NCBI RefSeq assembly: GCF_001889305.1
Contig: NZ_CP013074.1
Coordinates: 62,001-126,000, forward strand
Length of the DNA: 64,000 nt
From: Dehalococcoides mccartyi
Lineage (GTDB): Bacteria; Chloroflexota; Dehalococcoidia; Dehalococcoidales; Dehalococcoidaceae
Direction of reading: 5' to 3'
This document shows, piece by piece, positions 34,570-44,439 of this stretch. Under the pieces are notes generated by a model. That model had not been told where the DNA came from. It saw only the letters and a list, made by a program, of their open reading frames with translations, and did no database searches. The position numbers and the translations under genes are program-made. The stretch's first letter is position 1; each line of letters begins with the position of its first letter.

Positions 34570-36273
34570 CTACTCATTTTTACCCATATTCCGCAGGCTG
34601 TTTAAAATGTACTGGATTTCAATGGTAGTCATACCGAAGCGGTGCATGGCATGGCGTGAAAGTTCCAAACCTACCTCAAACTCAGGCTGGACTACCTCGC
34701 TGACACCCATTTGTTTGAGTTTTGCAGCCTGAGTGTCACTGGTCACCCTAGCTACTATATCCAGCCGCGCATTTATCTTGCGGGCATTTTTAACCACCTG
34801 TTCGGTATCCGCAAAACCAGGCATAGCACAGATGAGCAAACGGGCTTTCTCTAAACGGGCAAACCTGAGTATTTCGGGATTGGCGGCATCTCCGTATATG
34901 GCAGGTGCTTTCTGGCGGCGAAGTTCGGCAATGGTTTGGGGGTCTAAATCTATAACCAGAAAGGGGAAATTGCGGCGGTTCATCACCCGGGTCAGAGTCT
35001 TGGCAACACCCCCCTGCGAACAGATAACCGCATGGTTGGAAATGTCTAAATCCATAAACTCCGCCTGCCCGGAGGTACGCAGGCTGACCAGTTTGCTTGC
35101 CAGCGGCCACTGGCTGACCTTTCTGTAAGCCGCACCGCTGAAACTTAAGGCAAAAGGGGTGATTATCATGGTAATAACGGCACTGCTGATGGTAATGGCA
35201 TAAATACTGTCAGAAATAACTGATGATGCCAGACCCACCCCGGCCAGTACAAAGCTGAATTCACCTATCTGCATCAGACCGATACCGGTAGTAAATGAGG
35301 TCTGGAAAGTATAGCCGAACAGCCATGGCACTACCCCGGCCACCAGACTCTTGATGACCAGCAGGAAGACAACTACCAGCAGAACCAAGCCCATATTCTC
35401 CACTGCAAAATTAAGGTTTGCCAGCATACCCAGAGAAACAAAGAACAAAGCCCCGAAAATATCCCTAAGGGGGATTATATCTGCCAGTGCCTGCTTGGCA
35501 TACATGGATTGCCCAATAAGAAGCCCTGCTATAAATGCACCTACTGCCGGTGAAAGACCCAGCGCAGTTGCCCCCATGGCCGCCCCCAGAGACAGGGTGA
35601 TAACAGACAGAAGAAAAAGCTCATGGGAATGGGCAGCCACTCTACCCAGCAGACGGGGGAAAACCCAAAATCCCAAAGCAAACATAACCAGAATAAAAGC
35701 CGCCGCTTTGGCAAAGGCAACACCTATTGTCAGGCCGACGTCTCCGCCTTCACTCCCCAAAGCCGGTAAAATAATCATCAGGGGAATAAGGCAAATATCC
35801 TGCACCAGCAGGATGCCCAGCATCACCCGCCCGTGAGGGGCTTCCGCCTCACCTCTGTCCATAAGTATTTTAAGGACTATCAGGGTAGAGGAAAGCGAGA
35901 CCATAAACCCGAAGAAGATAGAGGCATTTATATCCCAGCCAAGGCCTCTGCCCAGCAAAAACCCAAACCCGGCGGTAACAATTATCTGGATAAGACCGCC
36001 CAGCACCGCCACTTTTCCCACCCGCTTCAGCTCATCCAGCGAAAAATCAAGACCAAGGGTAAAAAGGAGCAGAATAACCCCGACTGTAGCCATGGATTCA
36101 ATAACGCCCGGAGACTGCACCAAACCGAAACCGTTTGGGCCTATGGCTATACCAGCCCCCAGATAACCCAGAAGAAGCGGCAGTTTGAAACGGCGTGCCA
36201 GTAAACCGGCCAGAACGGCCGCTATAAGCACAATAATTAAGTCCAACCCGAAGCTGGAGCCTAATTCTTCCAA
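34570..36273 (-). CDS. Kef/CPA2-type monovalent cation:proton antiporter with TrkA-N domain
   Basis: The 567-residue protein has about 12 membrane helices over residues 1-385, with the family motifs GYLGAGIAIGPNG near the start and LGLSPAVGAFIAGLLIG. A cytosolic Rossmann-type RCK (TrkA-N) domain follows from about 410 (HAVICSQGGVAKTL, VIDLDP, YGDAANPEIL). It probably exchanges K+ or Na+ for protons under control of a nucleotide. The glycine-rich core of the RCK motif is CSQGGVAKT rather than the usual GxGxxG, so cofactor binding may differ. Confidence 0.9.
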   Translation of the reverse strand: MEELGSSFGLDLIIVLIAAVLAGLLARRFKLPLLLGYLGAGIAIGPNGFGLVQSPGVIESMATVGVILLLFTLGLDFSLDELKRVGKVAVLGGLIQIIVTAGFGFLLGRGLGWDINASIFFGFMVSLSSTLIVLKILMDRGEAEAPHGRVMLGILLVQDICLIPLMIILPALGSEGGDVGLTIGVAFAKAAAFILVMFALGFWVFPRLLGRVAAHSHELFLLSVITLSLGAAMGATALGLSPAVGAFIAGLLIGQSMYAKQALADIIPLRDIFGALFFVSLGMLANLNFAVENMGLVLLVVVFLLVIKSLVAGVVPWLFGYTFQTSFTTGIGLMQIGEFSFVLAGVGLASSVISDSIYAITISSAVITMIITPFALSFSGAAYRKVSQWPLASKLVSLRTSGQAEFMDLDISNHAVICSQGGVAKTLTRVMNRRNFPFLVIDLDPQTIAELRRQKAPAIYGDAANPEILRFARLEKARLLICAMPGFADTEQVVKNARKINARLDIVARVTSDTQAAKLKQMGVSEVVQPEFEVGLELSRHAMHRFGMTTIEIQYILNSLRNMGKNE

Positions 36274-36427
36274 AGCCCTCTCCTTATTCGGGGAAAATCA
36301 GGGATGCAATATTCTAACACATAGACCCGTACTTTCTACACAAGCTCTTGTAACTGATGTCCCAAGATAACCAAAATATTTTATGAATTGGCATTTGGGG
36401 AAATAATGTCTATACTAAGTGTTTGAT

Positions 36428-37201
36428 ATGAACTATACCGAAGAAACCAACAGCCTCACTTTTCTGGGTACAGGCGGTGCCAGATTTATGGTCAGCCGTC
36501 AGATACTGGCTTCGGGCGGCATCTGGCTGAACCTTGACGGCAAACGGTTCCTGATTGACCCCGGCCCGGGCAGTATTGTGCAGGTATGCCGTTTGGGTTT
36601 AAACCCGGAAAACCTGAGCGCTATCCTTTTGTCCCACCGCCATCTGGACCACTCCGGTGATGTAAACGTGATGATAGAGGCCATGACCCAGGGCGGCTTT
36701 AACAAAAACGGCCATTTTCTAGCCCCTGAAGATGCCCTGGATAATGAACCGGTTATATACTCGTATCTAAGGCCGTTTTTAAATAACCTGACTGTGCTTG
36801 AGGAAGAACACGAATACAATCTGGACGGGATAAAGGTTTTCACTACCCGGCGTCATCAGCACCCGGTGGAAACATACGGATTTATATTTGAATCTTCCAA
36901 TCACCGCATAGGTTTCGTAAGCGATACCCGCTATTTTGAGGAAATACCCCAAATCTACGCAGGCTGTGACGTTCTGATAATAAATGTTGTTCTTAGGGAA
37001 TCTATAGAACGTATTTACCATTTGAGCATAGCTGATGCCGCCAGACTGATTACAGGGGCTAAACCCAAAACAGCCATACTTACCCACTTCGGTCTGCAGC
37101 TTTTCCGGGCAGACCCGGCCAAGATGGCAGCCAAAGTTGAAACCGAAACCGGTATACCCGTCATAGCCGCTGTAGATGACCTGCTTTTCAAGCTGGAATA
37201 A
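36428..37201 (+). CDS. MBL-fold metallo-hydrolase, RNase Z/ElaC-like
   Basis: The 257-residue protein has the metallo-beta-lactamase motif SHRHLDHSGD (about residue 67-76) with a later DTRYF and an ILTHFGLQL histidine. It resembles the ElaC-like family but lacks the exosite arm expected for tRNA processing. The ATG at 36428 is preferred over a GTG at 36419. The Kef-type antiporter is divergent, upstream. Substrate unknown. Confidence 0.85.
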   Translation: MNYTEETNSLTFLGTGGARFMVSRQILASGGIWLNLDGKRFLIDPGPGSIVQVCRLGLNPENLSAILLSHRHLDHSGDVNVMIEAMTQGGFNKNGHFLAPEDALDNEPVIYSYLRPFLNNLTVLEEEHEYNLDGIKVFTTRRHQHPVETYGFIFESSNHRIGFVSDTRYFEEIPQIYAGCDVLIINVVLRESIERIYHLSIADAARLITGAKPKTAILTHFGLQLFRADPAKMAAKVETETGIPVIAAVDDLLFKLE

Positions 37202-37252
37202 TGCCCGTAAACAATTTATTTTTGCCAGAATTCGCCCCAGAGAGGAACGCTT

Positions 37253-39085
37253 TTGAACTACCCCGAACATATTCTCCATCAGGTTGAAAAACCCGGCCGC
37301 TATACCGGCGGGGAATGGAATTCCGTTTGCAAGGAATGGTCTAAAACCCCGCTTAAGGTTGCCCTGAGCTTTCCCGATACCTATGAAATAGGCATGTCCA
37401 ACCTGGCCATACCCCTGCTTTACGATATTTTAAACCGCAACACCGATATTCTGGCCGAAAGGGTTTTCAGCCCCTGGCTGGATATGGAAAACCTTATCCG
37501 TGAGAGAAAACTTCCCTTTGTCAGTCTGGAAAGCGGCCACCCCGTAAAAGAGTTTGATATCTTGGGTTTTTCACTGGGGTATGAGCTTACCTATACCAAT
37601 ATACTGAATATGCTTTCTCTGGCAAGCATACCCATGCTTGCCGCCGAAAGGGGAGGGGATTTTCCGCTGGTGATTGCCGGCGGCAGCTGCAGCCTCAACC
37701 CCGAACCTCTGGCAGATTTTATAGATGCTTTTGTAATAGGTGATGCCGAAGAGGCAATACAAGACCTGTGCCAAGCCGTCCTTGATGCCAGAAATTATAA
37801 CCTTAGTAAAGACCAAATGTTGCGGGAACTGGCCAAAATCCCCGGTATTTACATACCCTGCCTGTATAAGGCCGAATATAACCCTGACGGTACTTTGAAA
37901 TCCATCACCCCCACCACACCTGAAGCACCTCCCGTAATAAACCGCCGCATTTTGCCCGCTTTGCCGCCGCCAACCGTAAAACCGGTAGTACCGTATATAG
38001 AGGTGGTACAGGACAGGGGAGCGGTGGAGATAAGCCGCGGCTGCAGCCGGGGTTGCCGTTTCTGCTCTGCCGGCATTATTTACCGCCCGGTCAGGGTACG
38101 CCCGGCGGCAGAGGTTGTAAGTGCCGTTGAAGGCATAATGGATAACTGCGGTTATGATGAAATTTCCTTGCTTTCGCTGAGCTGCTCGGACTACCCGGGT
38201 ATTGAAAATCTGGTAAAAACCCTGGCGGAAAAATACGCAGACAAACACCTGGCCCTATCACTGCCCAGTTTACGCCTGACCCCAGATTCGGTCGGGCTGG
38301 TAAACGTGCTGGCGGGTGGGCGTAAAAGCGGGCTTACCTTTGCACCCGAAGCAGCCAGCGAGCGTCTCCAGCGGGTTATAAATAAACTTACCTCTGAGGA
38401 AGAGCTGTGTGATACCGCCTGTACTGCCTTTGAAAGCGGCTGGACCAGCTTCAAGATGTATTTCATGATAGGATTGCCGACTGAAACTGACGAAGATGCC
38501 GCCGCTATCTGCCAAATGGCAGGCAGGGTAAATGCCCTATCCCGCGGCGCTCCCGGACGCCGCCCCCAGATACGCCTGAGCCTGGCCTCATACGTACCCA
38601 AAGCCCATACCCCATTTCAGTGGGAAGCCCAGCTGGATGAGGAATCCCTCTACCGCAGGGCGGATATAGTAAGGCAGGGGCTGAAACGCTGGGGAATAAA
38701 GGTTTCCTGGTCTGATACTAAAATGAGCCTGCTGGAAGCCGTGTTTTCCAGAGGAGACCGCCGTCTGGGCAAAGTGATATATACCGCCTGGCAAAAGGGT
38801 GCCAAGTTTGATGCCTGGAGTGAGTGCTTCAATTTTACCCTTTGGCAGGAGGCTTTTGATGAATGCAGTTTAAGCCCCTCGTTCTATGCCCACCGCAAAC
38901 GCCCGCTTGACGAAACGCTGCCCTGGGGGCATATAAATGCCGGGGTAAGTGCCGAATTCCTGAAAAAGGAATATGCCCGCTCAGTGGAAGGGCAGGATAC
39001 GCCTGACTGCCGCGAAGGCAAATGCCATGCCTGCGGACTGGAAAAAACGGTAACCGAATGTAACAACCGCCTGCACAGAAAATAA
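37253..39085 (+). CDS. B12-binding-type radical SAM protein (TIGR03960-like)
   Basis: The 610-residue protein has an N-terminal cobalamin-binding-like domain (FPDTYEIGMSNLA, then FDILGFSLGYELTYTN) and a radical SAM domain with C-x3-C-x2-C in SRGCSRGCRFCSAG (about residue 262-275). The CGYDEISLLSLSCSDY segment is typical of this family. A C-terminal cysteine-rich tail (CREGKCHACGLEK) may bind metal. In many bacteria the gene is next to a DUF2344 gene and ribonuclease E/G; neither is present here. The start is a TTG at 37253 behind AGAGGAACG. Substrate unknown. Confidence 0.87.
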   Translation: MNYPEHILHQVEKPGRYTGGEWNSVCKEWSKTPLKVALSFPDTYEIGMSNLAIPLLYDILNRNTDILAERVFSPWLDMENLIRERKLPFVSLESGHPVKEFDILGFSLGYELTYTNILNMLSLASIPMLAAERGGDFPLVIAGGSCSLNPEPLADFIDAFVIGDAEEAIQDLCQAVLDARNYNLSKDQMLRELAKIPGIYIPCLYKAEYNPDGTLKSITPTTPEAPPVINRRILPALPPPTVKPVVPYIEVVQDRGAVEISRGCSRGCRFCSAGIIYRPVRVRPAAEVVSAVEGIMDNCGYDEISLLSLSCSDYPGIENLVKTLAEKYADKHLALSLPSLRLTPDSVGLVNVLAGGRKSGLTFAPEAASERLQRVINKLTSEEELCDTACTAFESGWTSFKMYFMIGLPTETDEDAAAICQMAGRVNALSRGAPGRRPQIRLSLASYVPKAHTPFQWEAQLDEESLYRRADIVRQGLKRWGIKVSWSDTKMSLLEAVFSRGDRRLGKVIYTAWQKGAKFDAWSECFNFTLWQEAFDECSLSPSFYAHRKRPLDETLPWGHINAGVSAEFLKKEYARSVEGQDTPDCREGKCHACGLEKTVTECNNRLHRK

Positions 39086-39104
39086 ACAGCCAGGTAAAAC
39101 GCCA

Positions 39105-39136
39105 ATAAAAAAGGGGGCTTTAAAGCCCCCTTTGTG
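39105..39136. terminator. Bidirectional terminator between the radical SAM gene and gyrA
   Basis: A perfect 24-base palindrome, AAAGGGGGCTTT followed by AAAGCCCCCTTT (39110-39133), lies between convergent genes, with A/T runs on both sides. Confidence 0.8.
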
Positions 39137-39155
39137 TTTAACAGTAATATTTCAG

Positions 39156-41585
39156 CTAAAAAGTAGCCACCGCAACCACCCGGTCGCCTTCCTCAAGGCG
39201 CATTACCCTGACACCCTGAGTGGCTCTGCCCATGATGGGTATGCCATGAGAGGGATCTTCTTCTTTGACCTGAGTACGGGTAACCATGCCGTCAGCGGAG
39301 ATAAGCATCATCTGGTCAGTCTCGCTGACTACCTTTGAGGCCACAACCTCACCGGTTTTGTCTACAACCTTGAAGTTTATAACCCCGCTGCCAGCCCGGT
39401 GCTGCTGGGGGTATTCCTCTATGGCAGTCAGTTTGCCGGCACCATTTTCGGTTACAGTTATTACCAGCGTACCCTCCTGGGCAACGTCCATACTTACTAC
39501 TTCGTCCCCTTTAGAAAGGACTATAGCCTTGACACCGCCGGAAGCCCTTAGGCTGGTACGGAGTTCGCTTACCGGGAAACGGATAGACTGCCCCAGACGG
39601 GTAGCCAGCAGAATATCTTTTTCCTCAGTAGTTTCAACCGCCGCCACCAATTCATCCGAAGTAGCCAAATCCATGGCTATCAACCCTGAAGAACGGACTG
39701 CGGTAAACTCCTGAAGTGAGGTCTTTTTGATTTCACCTTTATTGGTAGCCATCAGCAGGAAATGGTCTGCCGGGAAGCTCTTTAAGTCCAGTATGGCGGT
39801 TATCCGTTCGTCCTGTGTAACAGGTATCAGGTTTACGATAGCCGTACCCTTGGCAATGCGGGAGGCATCATCAGGTATATCAAAACAGCGCAGGCTGAAT
39901 ACCTTGCCCCGGTTGGTGAAAAAGAGCAGGGTATCATGGGTATCTGAAACTGAAAGGAAACGGACTGCATCTGCTTCGCGGGTGGGCATACCCATTATGC
40001 CGGTACCGCCGCGGTGCTGCAGGCGGAATACATTAGCCGGCACCCGTTTGATAAAGCCCCTTTCACTCAAAGTAACTATAACATCCATATGGGGTACCAG
40101 ATCTTCCTCACGGAATTCTATAACACCCTGATTGGAAATCTCGGTGGCACGGGACTGGCCATAGCTCCCTCTAAGGTCTTTGGCGTCTTCTTTTACCAGA
40201 GCATAAATCTTTTCAGGGTGAGACAGCAAATCTTCCAGATAACCTATGCGTTTCATAAGCTCGGCGTATTCGTCCAGTATCTTCTGGCGTTCCAGATTGG
40301 CCAGACGGCGAAGCTGTAAATCCAGAATAGCTTGAGCCTGGATTGCTGAGAAATCAAACTCAGCCATCAGGTTTTTGCGGGCTGTATCACCGTTTTCGGA
40401 ACTGCGGATAATGGCAATAATACGGTCAATAAAATCCAGCGCCTTTTTAAGACCTTCCAGTATATGGGCGCGGTCTTTGGCGGCTTTAAGTTCAAACTGA
40501 CTCCGACGGGTGATAATAAGGTGGCGGAAGTCTATAAAGTTTTTAAGCACTTCTTTCAGGCTGAGTACCTGCGGCTGACCGTCTACCAGCGCCAGCATGT
40601 TTACAAAGAATGAGGTGCGCATGTTGGTATGTTTGTAGAGGCTGTTTAAAACCTGCTGGGGTTCGGCATCACGTTTAAGTTCAATAACTACCCGCATACC
40701 CTGCCGGTCAGATTCATCCCGCAAGTCAGAAATGCCTACCAGCTTTCGGTCCTTGACCAATTCGGCAATCTTGGCTACCAGTTCGGCCTTGTTTACCTGA
40801 TAGGGAATTTCGGTAACAAATATAGCCTTGCGGTTGTCCACTTCGCCGATATGGGCCTTGGCTTGTATAACAATTTTGCCTTTACCGGTAGCATAGGCAC
40901 TCTTTATACCGTCAGTGCCCAGTATAGTCCCGCCGGTAGGGAAGTCCGGTCCGGAAACAAACTGCATCAGTTCATCTACGCCGCAATCAGGGTTGTCAAT
41001 AAGGTAGCAGATGGCCTGGCAGAGTTCCGCCAGATTGTGGGGAGGTATATTGGTTGCCATACCCACCGCAATACCTGAACTGCCGTTCATAAGCAAATTG
41101 GGTATACGGGCCGGAAGCACAGTGGGTTCTTCCAGCGAGGAATCGAAGTTGGGCATAAAGTCTACGGTATTTTTATCTATGTCAGTCAGCAGCTGTTCAG
41201 CTATCTGAGCCAGGCGGGCTTCGGTGTAACGCATTGCAGCCGCGGGGTCATTATCCACGCTGCCGAAGTTTCCCTGACCATCTACCAGCGGATAGCGATA
41301 GGAAAATGGCTGGGCCATACGTACCATAGCGTCGTAAACAGAAGAGTCACCATGGGGATGATATTTACCTAAAACTTCACCCACGATACGGGCACTCTTT
41401 TTATACGGGGTATTATGCTTCATGCCCAGGTCATTCATAGCATAGAGAATGCGCCTCTGTACCGGTTTCAGACCATCCCGCACATCCGGCAAGGCACGTG
41501 AAACGATTACACTCATAGCATAATCAAGGTACGAACCCTTCATTTCATCTTCTATATTTATCGGCCTGGTGTTACCTGTTACCAT
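39156..41585 (-). CDS. gyrA: DNA gyrase subunit A
   Basis: GyrA breaks and rejoins DNA in the gyrase tetramer. The 809-residue protein has the catalytic tyrosine in [11 protein letters not shown] (about residue 122), [17 protein letters not shown] (abbreviated) in the quinolone-determining region, and a C-terminal beta-pinwheel. The GyrA box reads QHRGGTG instead of QRRGGKG, a milder basic version. gyrB is on the far side of dnaA at 53976, also on the minus strand. A TPR protein gene lies three bases upstream and shares its promoter. Confidence 0.97.
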   Translation of the reverse strand: MVTGNTRPINIEDEMKGSYLDYAMSVIVSRALPDVRDGLKPVQRRILYAMNDLGMKHNTPYKKSARIVGEVLGKYHPHGDSSVYDAMVRMAQPFSYRYPLVDGQGNFGSVDNDPAAAMRYTEARLAQIAEQLLTDIDKNTVDFMPNFDSSLEEPTVLPARIPNLLMNGSSGIAVGMATNIPPHNLAELCQAICYLIDNPDCGVDELMQFVSGPDFPTGGTILGTDGIKSAYATGKGKIVIQAKAHIGEVDNRKAIFVTEIPYQVNKAELVAKIAELVKDRKLVGISDLRDESDRQGMRVVIELKRDAEPQQVLNSLYKHTNMRTSFFVNMLALVDGQPQVLSLKEVLKNFIDFRHLIITRRSQFELKAAKDRAHILEGLKKALDFIDRIIAIIRSSENGDTARKNLMAEFDFSAIQAQAILDLQLRRLANLERQKILDEYAELMKRIGYLEDLLSHPEKIYALVKEDAKDLRGSYGQSRATEISNQGVIEFREEDLVPHMDVIVTLSERGFIKRVPANVFRLQHRGGTGIMGMPTREADAVRFLSVSDTHDTLLFFTNRGKVFSLRCFDIPDDASRIAKGTAIVNLIPVTQDERITAILDLKSFPADHFLLMATNKGEIKKTSLQEFTAVRSSGLIAMDLATSDELVAAVETTEEKDILLATRLGQSIRFPVSELRTSLRASGGVKAIVLSKGDEVVSMDVAQEGTLVITVTENGAGKLTAIEEYPQQHRAGSGVINFKVVDKTGEVVASKVVSETDQMMLISADGMVTRTQVKEEDPSHGIPIMGRATQGVRVMRLEEGDRVVAVATF

Positions 41586-41588
41586 ATT

Positions 41589-42395
41589 CTAAACCTCCAG
41601 ATCACCCTCGTTTTCATCATCAGTATATGTCTGGCTTTCAGCCTCAGCTTCTTCTGCCATCAGTTCAGTTTCATCTACTTCTATCTCGTATCCGCCTTCT
41701 TCCTTGTCACTCTCATCAGGCTCGGTGCCGGCAGAGCTCTTGGAAAGCCCTCTGGACGAGAATGAAGGTATACCCATCTGCGAGGGATGCTGGAAGGTTT
41801 CCCTGATAATAACCACCAGTTTTTCTTCATTGGAACTGATGACGGTGGCTGAATATTTATTGCCGCCCTTCATCAGTTTTATCAGCCGCTTGGAAGTAGG
41901 TATATCAACCATACCCAGCACTTCCCCGCCGCAGTTTTCCACCCACAGATTCGCACCGTCTATCCGCAGACAAAGCTGGTCACCAGCTACGATTCTGGCC
42001 AGTACCCCTTTGGGAGCCAGACGGGTCAGGTTTATTACCCCGGCTTTGCCGATTTCTTCAAGAAAATCCTGGGGCTGAACCCGGTGAATGACCGGCCCAG
42101 CCGTTGTATTTTCCTTGCTGAGTACTTCCAGCCGGTGCAGATTTTTTTCAGCTATTACATTATAAGGATCTATTTCTCTGGCACGGGTATAGGCAGCAAT
42201 AGCCTCCGGATAAATAGCCAGCTCCAGATAGGCCCGCCCCAGACGGTTAAATGCTTCCACATCATTCGGGAACTGGTCAATAATTTTTTTATTAACCTCC
42301 ACCGCCTCTTGCCAGCGTCCTTCCATGGCTAAACTTACAGCCTGTTTACTGCTCTGGCGCTTGAGTCTTAGCTGTTCCTCTTCTTGATATGCCAT
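41589..42395 (-). CDS. TPR-repeat protein upstream of gyrA
   Basis: The 268-residue protein has two to three tetratricopeptide units in residues 15-90 (WQEAVEVNKKIIDQFPNDVEAFNRL, abbreviated, and YPEAIAAYTRAREIDPYNV), then a mixed domain of about 110 residues, and ends in a very acidic tail (about 45 residues rich in E and D). The gene ends three bases before gyrA and is presumably co-transcribed. I do not recognise the middle domain. A possible role in gyrase assembly or control is only an inference from position. Confidence 0.8.
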   Translation of the reverse strand: MAYQEEEQLRLKRQSSKQAVSLAMEGRWQEAVEVNKKIIDQFPNDVEAFNRLGRAYLELAIYPEAIAAYTRAREIDPYNVIAEKNLHRLEVLSKENTTAGPVIHRVQPQDFLEEIGKAGVINLTRLAPKGVLARIVAGDQLCLRIDGANLWVENCGGEVLGMVDIPTSKRLIKLMKGGNKYSATVISSNEEKLVVIIRETFQHPSQMGIPSFSSRGLSKSSAGTEPDESDKEEGGYEIEVDETELMAEEAEAESQTYTDDENEGDLEV

Positions 42396-42433
42396 AGATT
42401 CCTCATTTTTAGTTATTTGCTAAACGAGTAGTT

Positions 42434-42462
42434 ATTTTACTGTATGCTAAACCCGTCTACAA
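42434..42462 (-). promoter_or_regulatory. Promoter of the TPR-gyrA operon
   Basis: On the minus strand, TTGTAG (42462-42457) and TAAAAT (42439-42434) are 17 bp apart, 39 bases ahead of the TPR gene's start. Confidence 0.6.
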
Positions 42463-42531
42463 GTATGAGAAACCCGTTATCTGGTTATTATACTCCAAAT
42501 AGCTTAAAAATTCGCTTTTCAGGCGGGCAAA

Positions 42532-42560
42532 TTGACACCATTTCTATGCTATGGTACTGT
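42532..42560 (+). promoter_or_regulatory. Promoter of the NifU-domain gene
   Basis: TTGACA (42532-42537) and TACTGT (42555-42560) are 17 bp apart; the ATG is 48 bases downstream behind GGAAGGAG. Confidence 0.65.
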
Positions 42561-42608
42561 AATTTATAGGTGTTTTAATAATTTTTATACTGCTGGAAGG
42601 AGCTACTA

Positions 42609-42827
42609 ATGCTGGAAAAAGTAGAAGCCGTTCTGGATAAAATCAGACCGGCCCTGGAAGCCGACGGCGGCAATGTTGAACTGGTAGATGTTGTGGACGG
42701 AGTAGTAAAAGTAAAACTGGTTGGCGCTTGTGCCGGCTGCCCCATGTCTACAATGACCCTGAAAAACGGCATTGAGCGTATCCTGAAGCGCGAAATACCC
42801 GAAGTCAAAGAAGTAGTGGCTGCCTAA
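42609..42827 (+). CDS. NifU C-terminal-domain (Nfu-type) Fe-S scaffold/carrier
   Basis: The 72-residue protein is a stand-alone Nfu domain: VEAVLDKIRPALEADGGNVELV followed by GACAGCPMSTMTLKNGIE (both abbreviated), with C40 and C43 in the CxxC motif that holds a 4Fe-4S cluster at the dimer interface. It delivers clusters to apoproteins, of which this lineage has many (hydrogenases, reductive dehalogenases). It is monocistronic: its own promoter and a terminator frame it. Confidence 0.93.
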   Translation: MLEKVEAVLDKIRPALEADGGNVELVDVVDGVVKVKLVGACAGCPMSTMTLKNGIERILKREIPEVKEVVAA

Positions 42828-42848
42828 AGCAGCCACTCTCTTTTTATA
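42816..42848 (+). terminator. Terminator overlapping the NifU-domain stop codon
   Basis: GTGGCTGC (42816-42823) and GCAGCCAC (42829-42836) pair with a CTAAA loop containing the TAA stop, followed by TCTCTTTTTAT. The hairpin begins inside the coding sequence. Confidence 0.8.
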
Positions 42849-42883
42849 CAGATTAAATCTTTCGTTTATATCCTTTGAAACCT

Positions 42884-44101
42884 CTAGTCTTTTTCCATCT
42901 CAAAGGCTTTGTGTATAGCCCTTACCGCATCTTTTACCTTGTCTTCTTCTATAATGCAGGTTATGCGAATTTCCGAAGTGGAAATTAGCAAAATATTTAT
43001 ACCGGCATCTGACAAAGCTTTGAACATGCGGGCGGCATAACCGGGGGCATTTAACATACCCGTACCGATAATACTGACTTTACCTATCTTGGAATCACTC
43101 AGCACTTCTCTGGCCTGAATTTCCTTGGCAATAGGACCTATAACCTCCAGCGCCTTGCCCAAATCTGACTTGGTTACTGTAAAGGTGAGGTCTGTTATAT
43201 GGTCCTGGCTGGAGTTCTGGACTATTGTATCCACGCTGACTCCGGCTTTGGCCAGAGGTGCAAAAAGACCGGCCGCTATGCCCGGCTTGTCAGGCACCCC
43301 TAGTATGGTTATCTTGGCAACCTCAAAATCATGGGCTATACCGCTGACCTTGTTTCGTATTTCCATATTTTCCCCTCCATGTATCAGTGTGCCGGGATTT
43401 TCATTAAAACTGGAAGCTACCAGAATAGGTATATTGTACACCTGACCTATTTCCACCGCTCGCGGGTGCATTATTTTTGCCCCGTAAGACGAAAGTTCCA
43501 GCATTTCTTCATAACTTATTTCCGAAAGACGCCGGGCATCCGGTATCAGGCGGGGGTCAGCGGTATAAACGCCATCCACGTCTGTATAACGTTCGCATCT
43601 GCTGGCACCCAGACTAGCCGCCAGAGCAACCGCAGTGGTATCAGAACCGCCACGCCCCAGGGTGGTAATATCCTGGCAGTCCGAAATACCCTGAAAACCG
43701 GCCACGATGACAACCCTGCCTTTGTCCAGCTCTTCATGAATACGCTTGGGGTCAATGCCGGTGATTCGGGCTTTTGAATGAGCCGAATCTGTGCGTATAC
43801 CCGCCTGCTGGCCTGAAAGGCTAATCGCATCCTGCCCCATATTTTTAAGCGCCATAGCCAACAGGGTGCTTGAGACTATTTCACCGGTAGAAAGCAAAAC
43901 GTCCATTTCCCGCGGTTCGGGACAGTCATTAAGCTTGTGGGCAAGGGCAATCAGGTCATCTGTGGTGTCTCCCATAGCCGAAACCACCGCCACTACATCG
44001 CTGCCCTTCTGGCGGGCGGCAATAATCCGCTTGGCTACGTGTTTAATTCTTTCAGCATCACCAACCGAAGTGCCGCCGTATTTATGAACTACAATTGCCA
44101 T
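42884..44101 (-). CDS. lysC: Aspartate kinase
   Basis: The enzyme phosphorylates aspartate as the first step to lysine, threonine and methionine. The 405-residue protein opens with VHKYGGTSVGD (residues 4-14), has GRGGSDTTAVALAASLGA (about 155) and VDGVYTADPR (about 180), and two ACT domains from about 260 to the end for feedback control. The ATG at 44101 is preferred; an upstream TTG at 44113 would put the ribosome-binding GGGG inside the gene. No lysine riboswitch is evident ahead of it. Confidence 0.95.
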   Translation of the reverse strand: MAIVVHKYGGTSVGDAERIKHVAKRIIAARQKGSDVVAVVSAMGDTTDDLIALAHKLNDCPEPREMDVLLSTGEIVSSTLLAMALKNMGQDAISLSGQQAGIRTDSAHSKARITGIDPKRIHEELDKGRVVIVAGFQGISDCQDITTLGRGGSDTTAVALAASLGASRCERYTDVDGVYTADPRLIPDARRLSEISYEEMLELSSYGAKIMHPRAVEIGQVYNIPILVASSFNENPGTLIHGGENMEIRNKVSGIAHDFEVAKITILGVPDKPGIAAGLFAPLAKAGVSVDTIVQNSSQDHITDLTFTVTKSDLGKALEVIGPIAKEIQAREVLSDSKIGKVSIIGTGMLNAPGYAARMFKALSDAGINILLISTSEIRITCIIEEDKVKDAVRAIHKAFEMEKD

Positions 44102-44213
44102 ACTAAACCCCAAACAATCTGTTTATATTTTGCCTGTCCGTTTTGTTGACTGCGCAGGCTTAAAAGCCGGATTTTGTCCTATATTATAAACCTTTAGCCT
44201 GAAAATAAAAGGC

Positions 44214-44417
44214 TCAGGCGCGGCTGCCCCACCAAAGAACAAACATGATTATCACCAAAACCACCGCCCCGACTATAATCCAGGTAAAAAGGCTGCGTTC
44301 CACGCTCTTGCGGCGGGCATTTCCAGCCAGCCGCCTGCGGGTGCAATCCACACAGGTACAGGCCGGGGGATGCCCGTTGTACATGGCGTTCCGGTATCTG
44401 TCATCTTCTCTGGGCAT
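44214..44417 (-). CDS. Small membrane protein with CxCxxC motif
   Basis: The 67-residue protein has a polar N-terminus with PPACTCVDCTRRR (residues 17-29) and one C-terminal membrane helix (about 43-64). The three cysteines could bind a metal. No family is recognised. It lies 22 bases after the start-side of apgM's neighbour on the same strand, between lysC and apgM. Confidence 0.6.
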   Translation of the reverse strand: MPREDDRYRNAMYNGHPPACTCVDCTRRRLAGNARRKSVERSLFTWIIVGAVVLVIIMFVLWWGSRA

Positions 44418-44439
44418 ATTTATCTACCTCTAACTAAAT

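Noticed and set aside
42884-44213. Lysine riboswitch ahead of aspartate kinase
   Set aside because: The gap of about 110 bases upstream is too short and lacks the conserved junction of that riboswitch.
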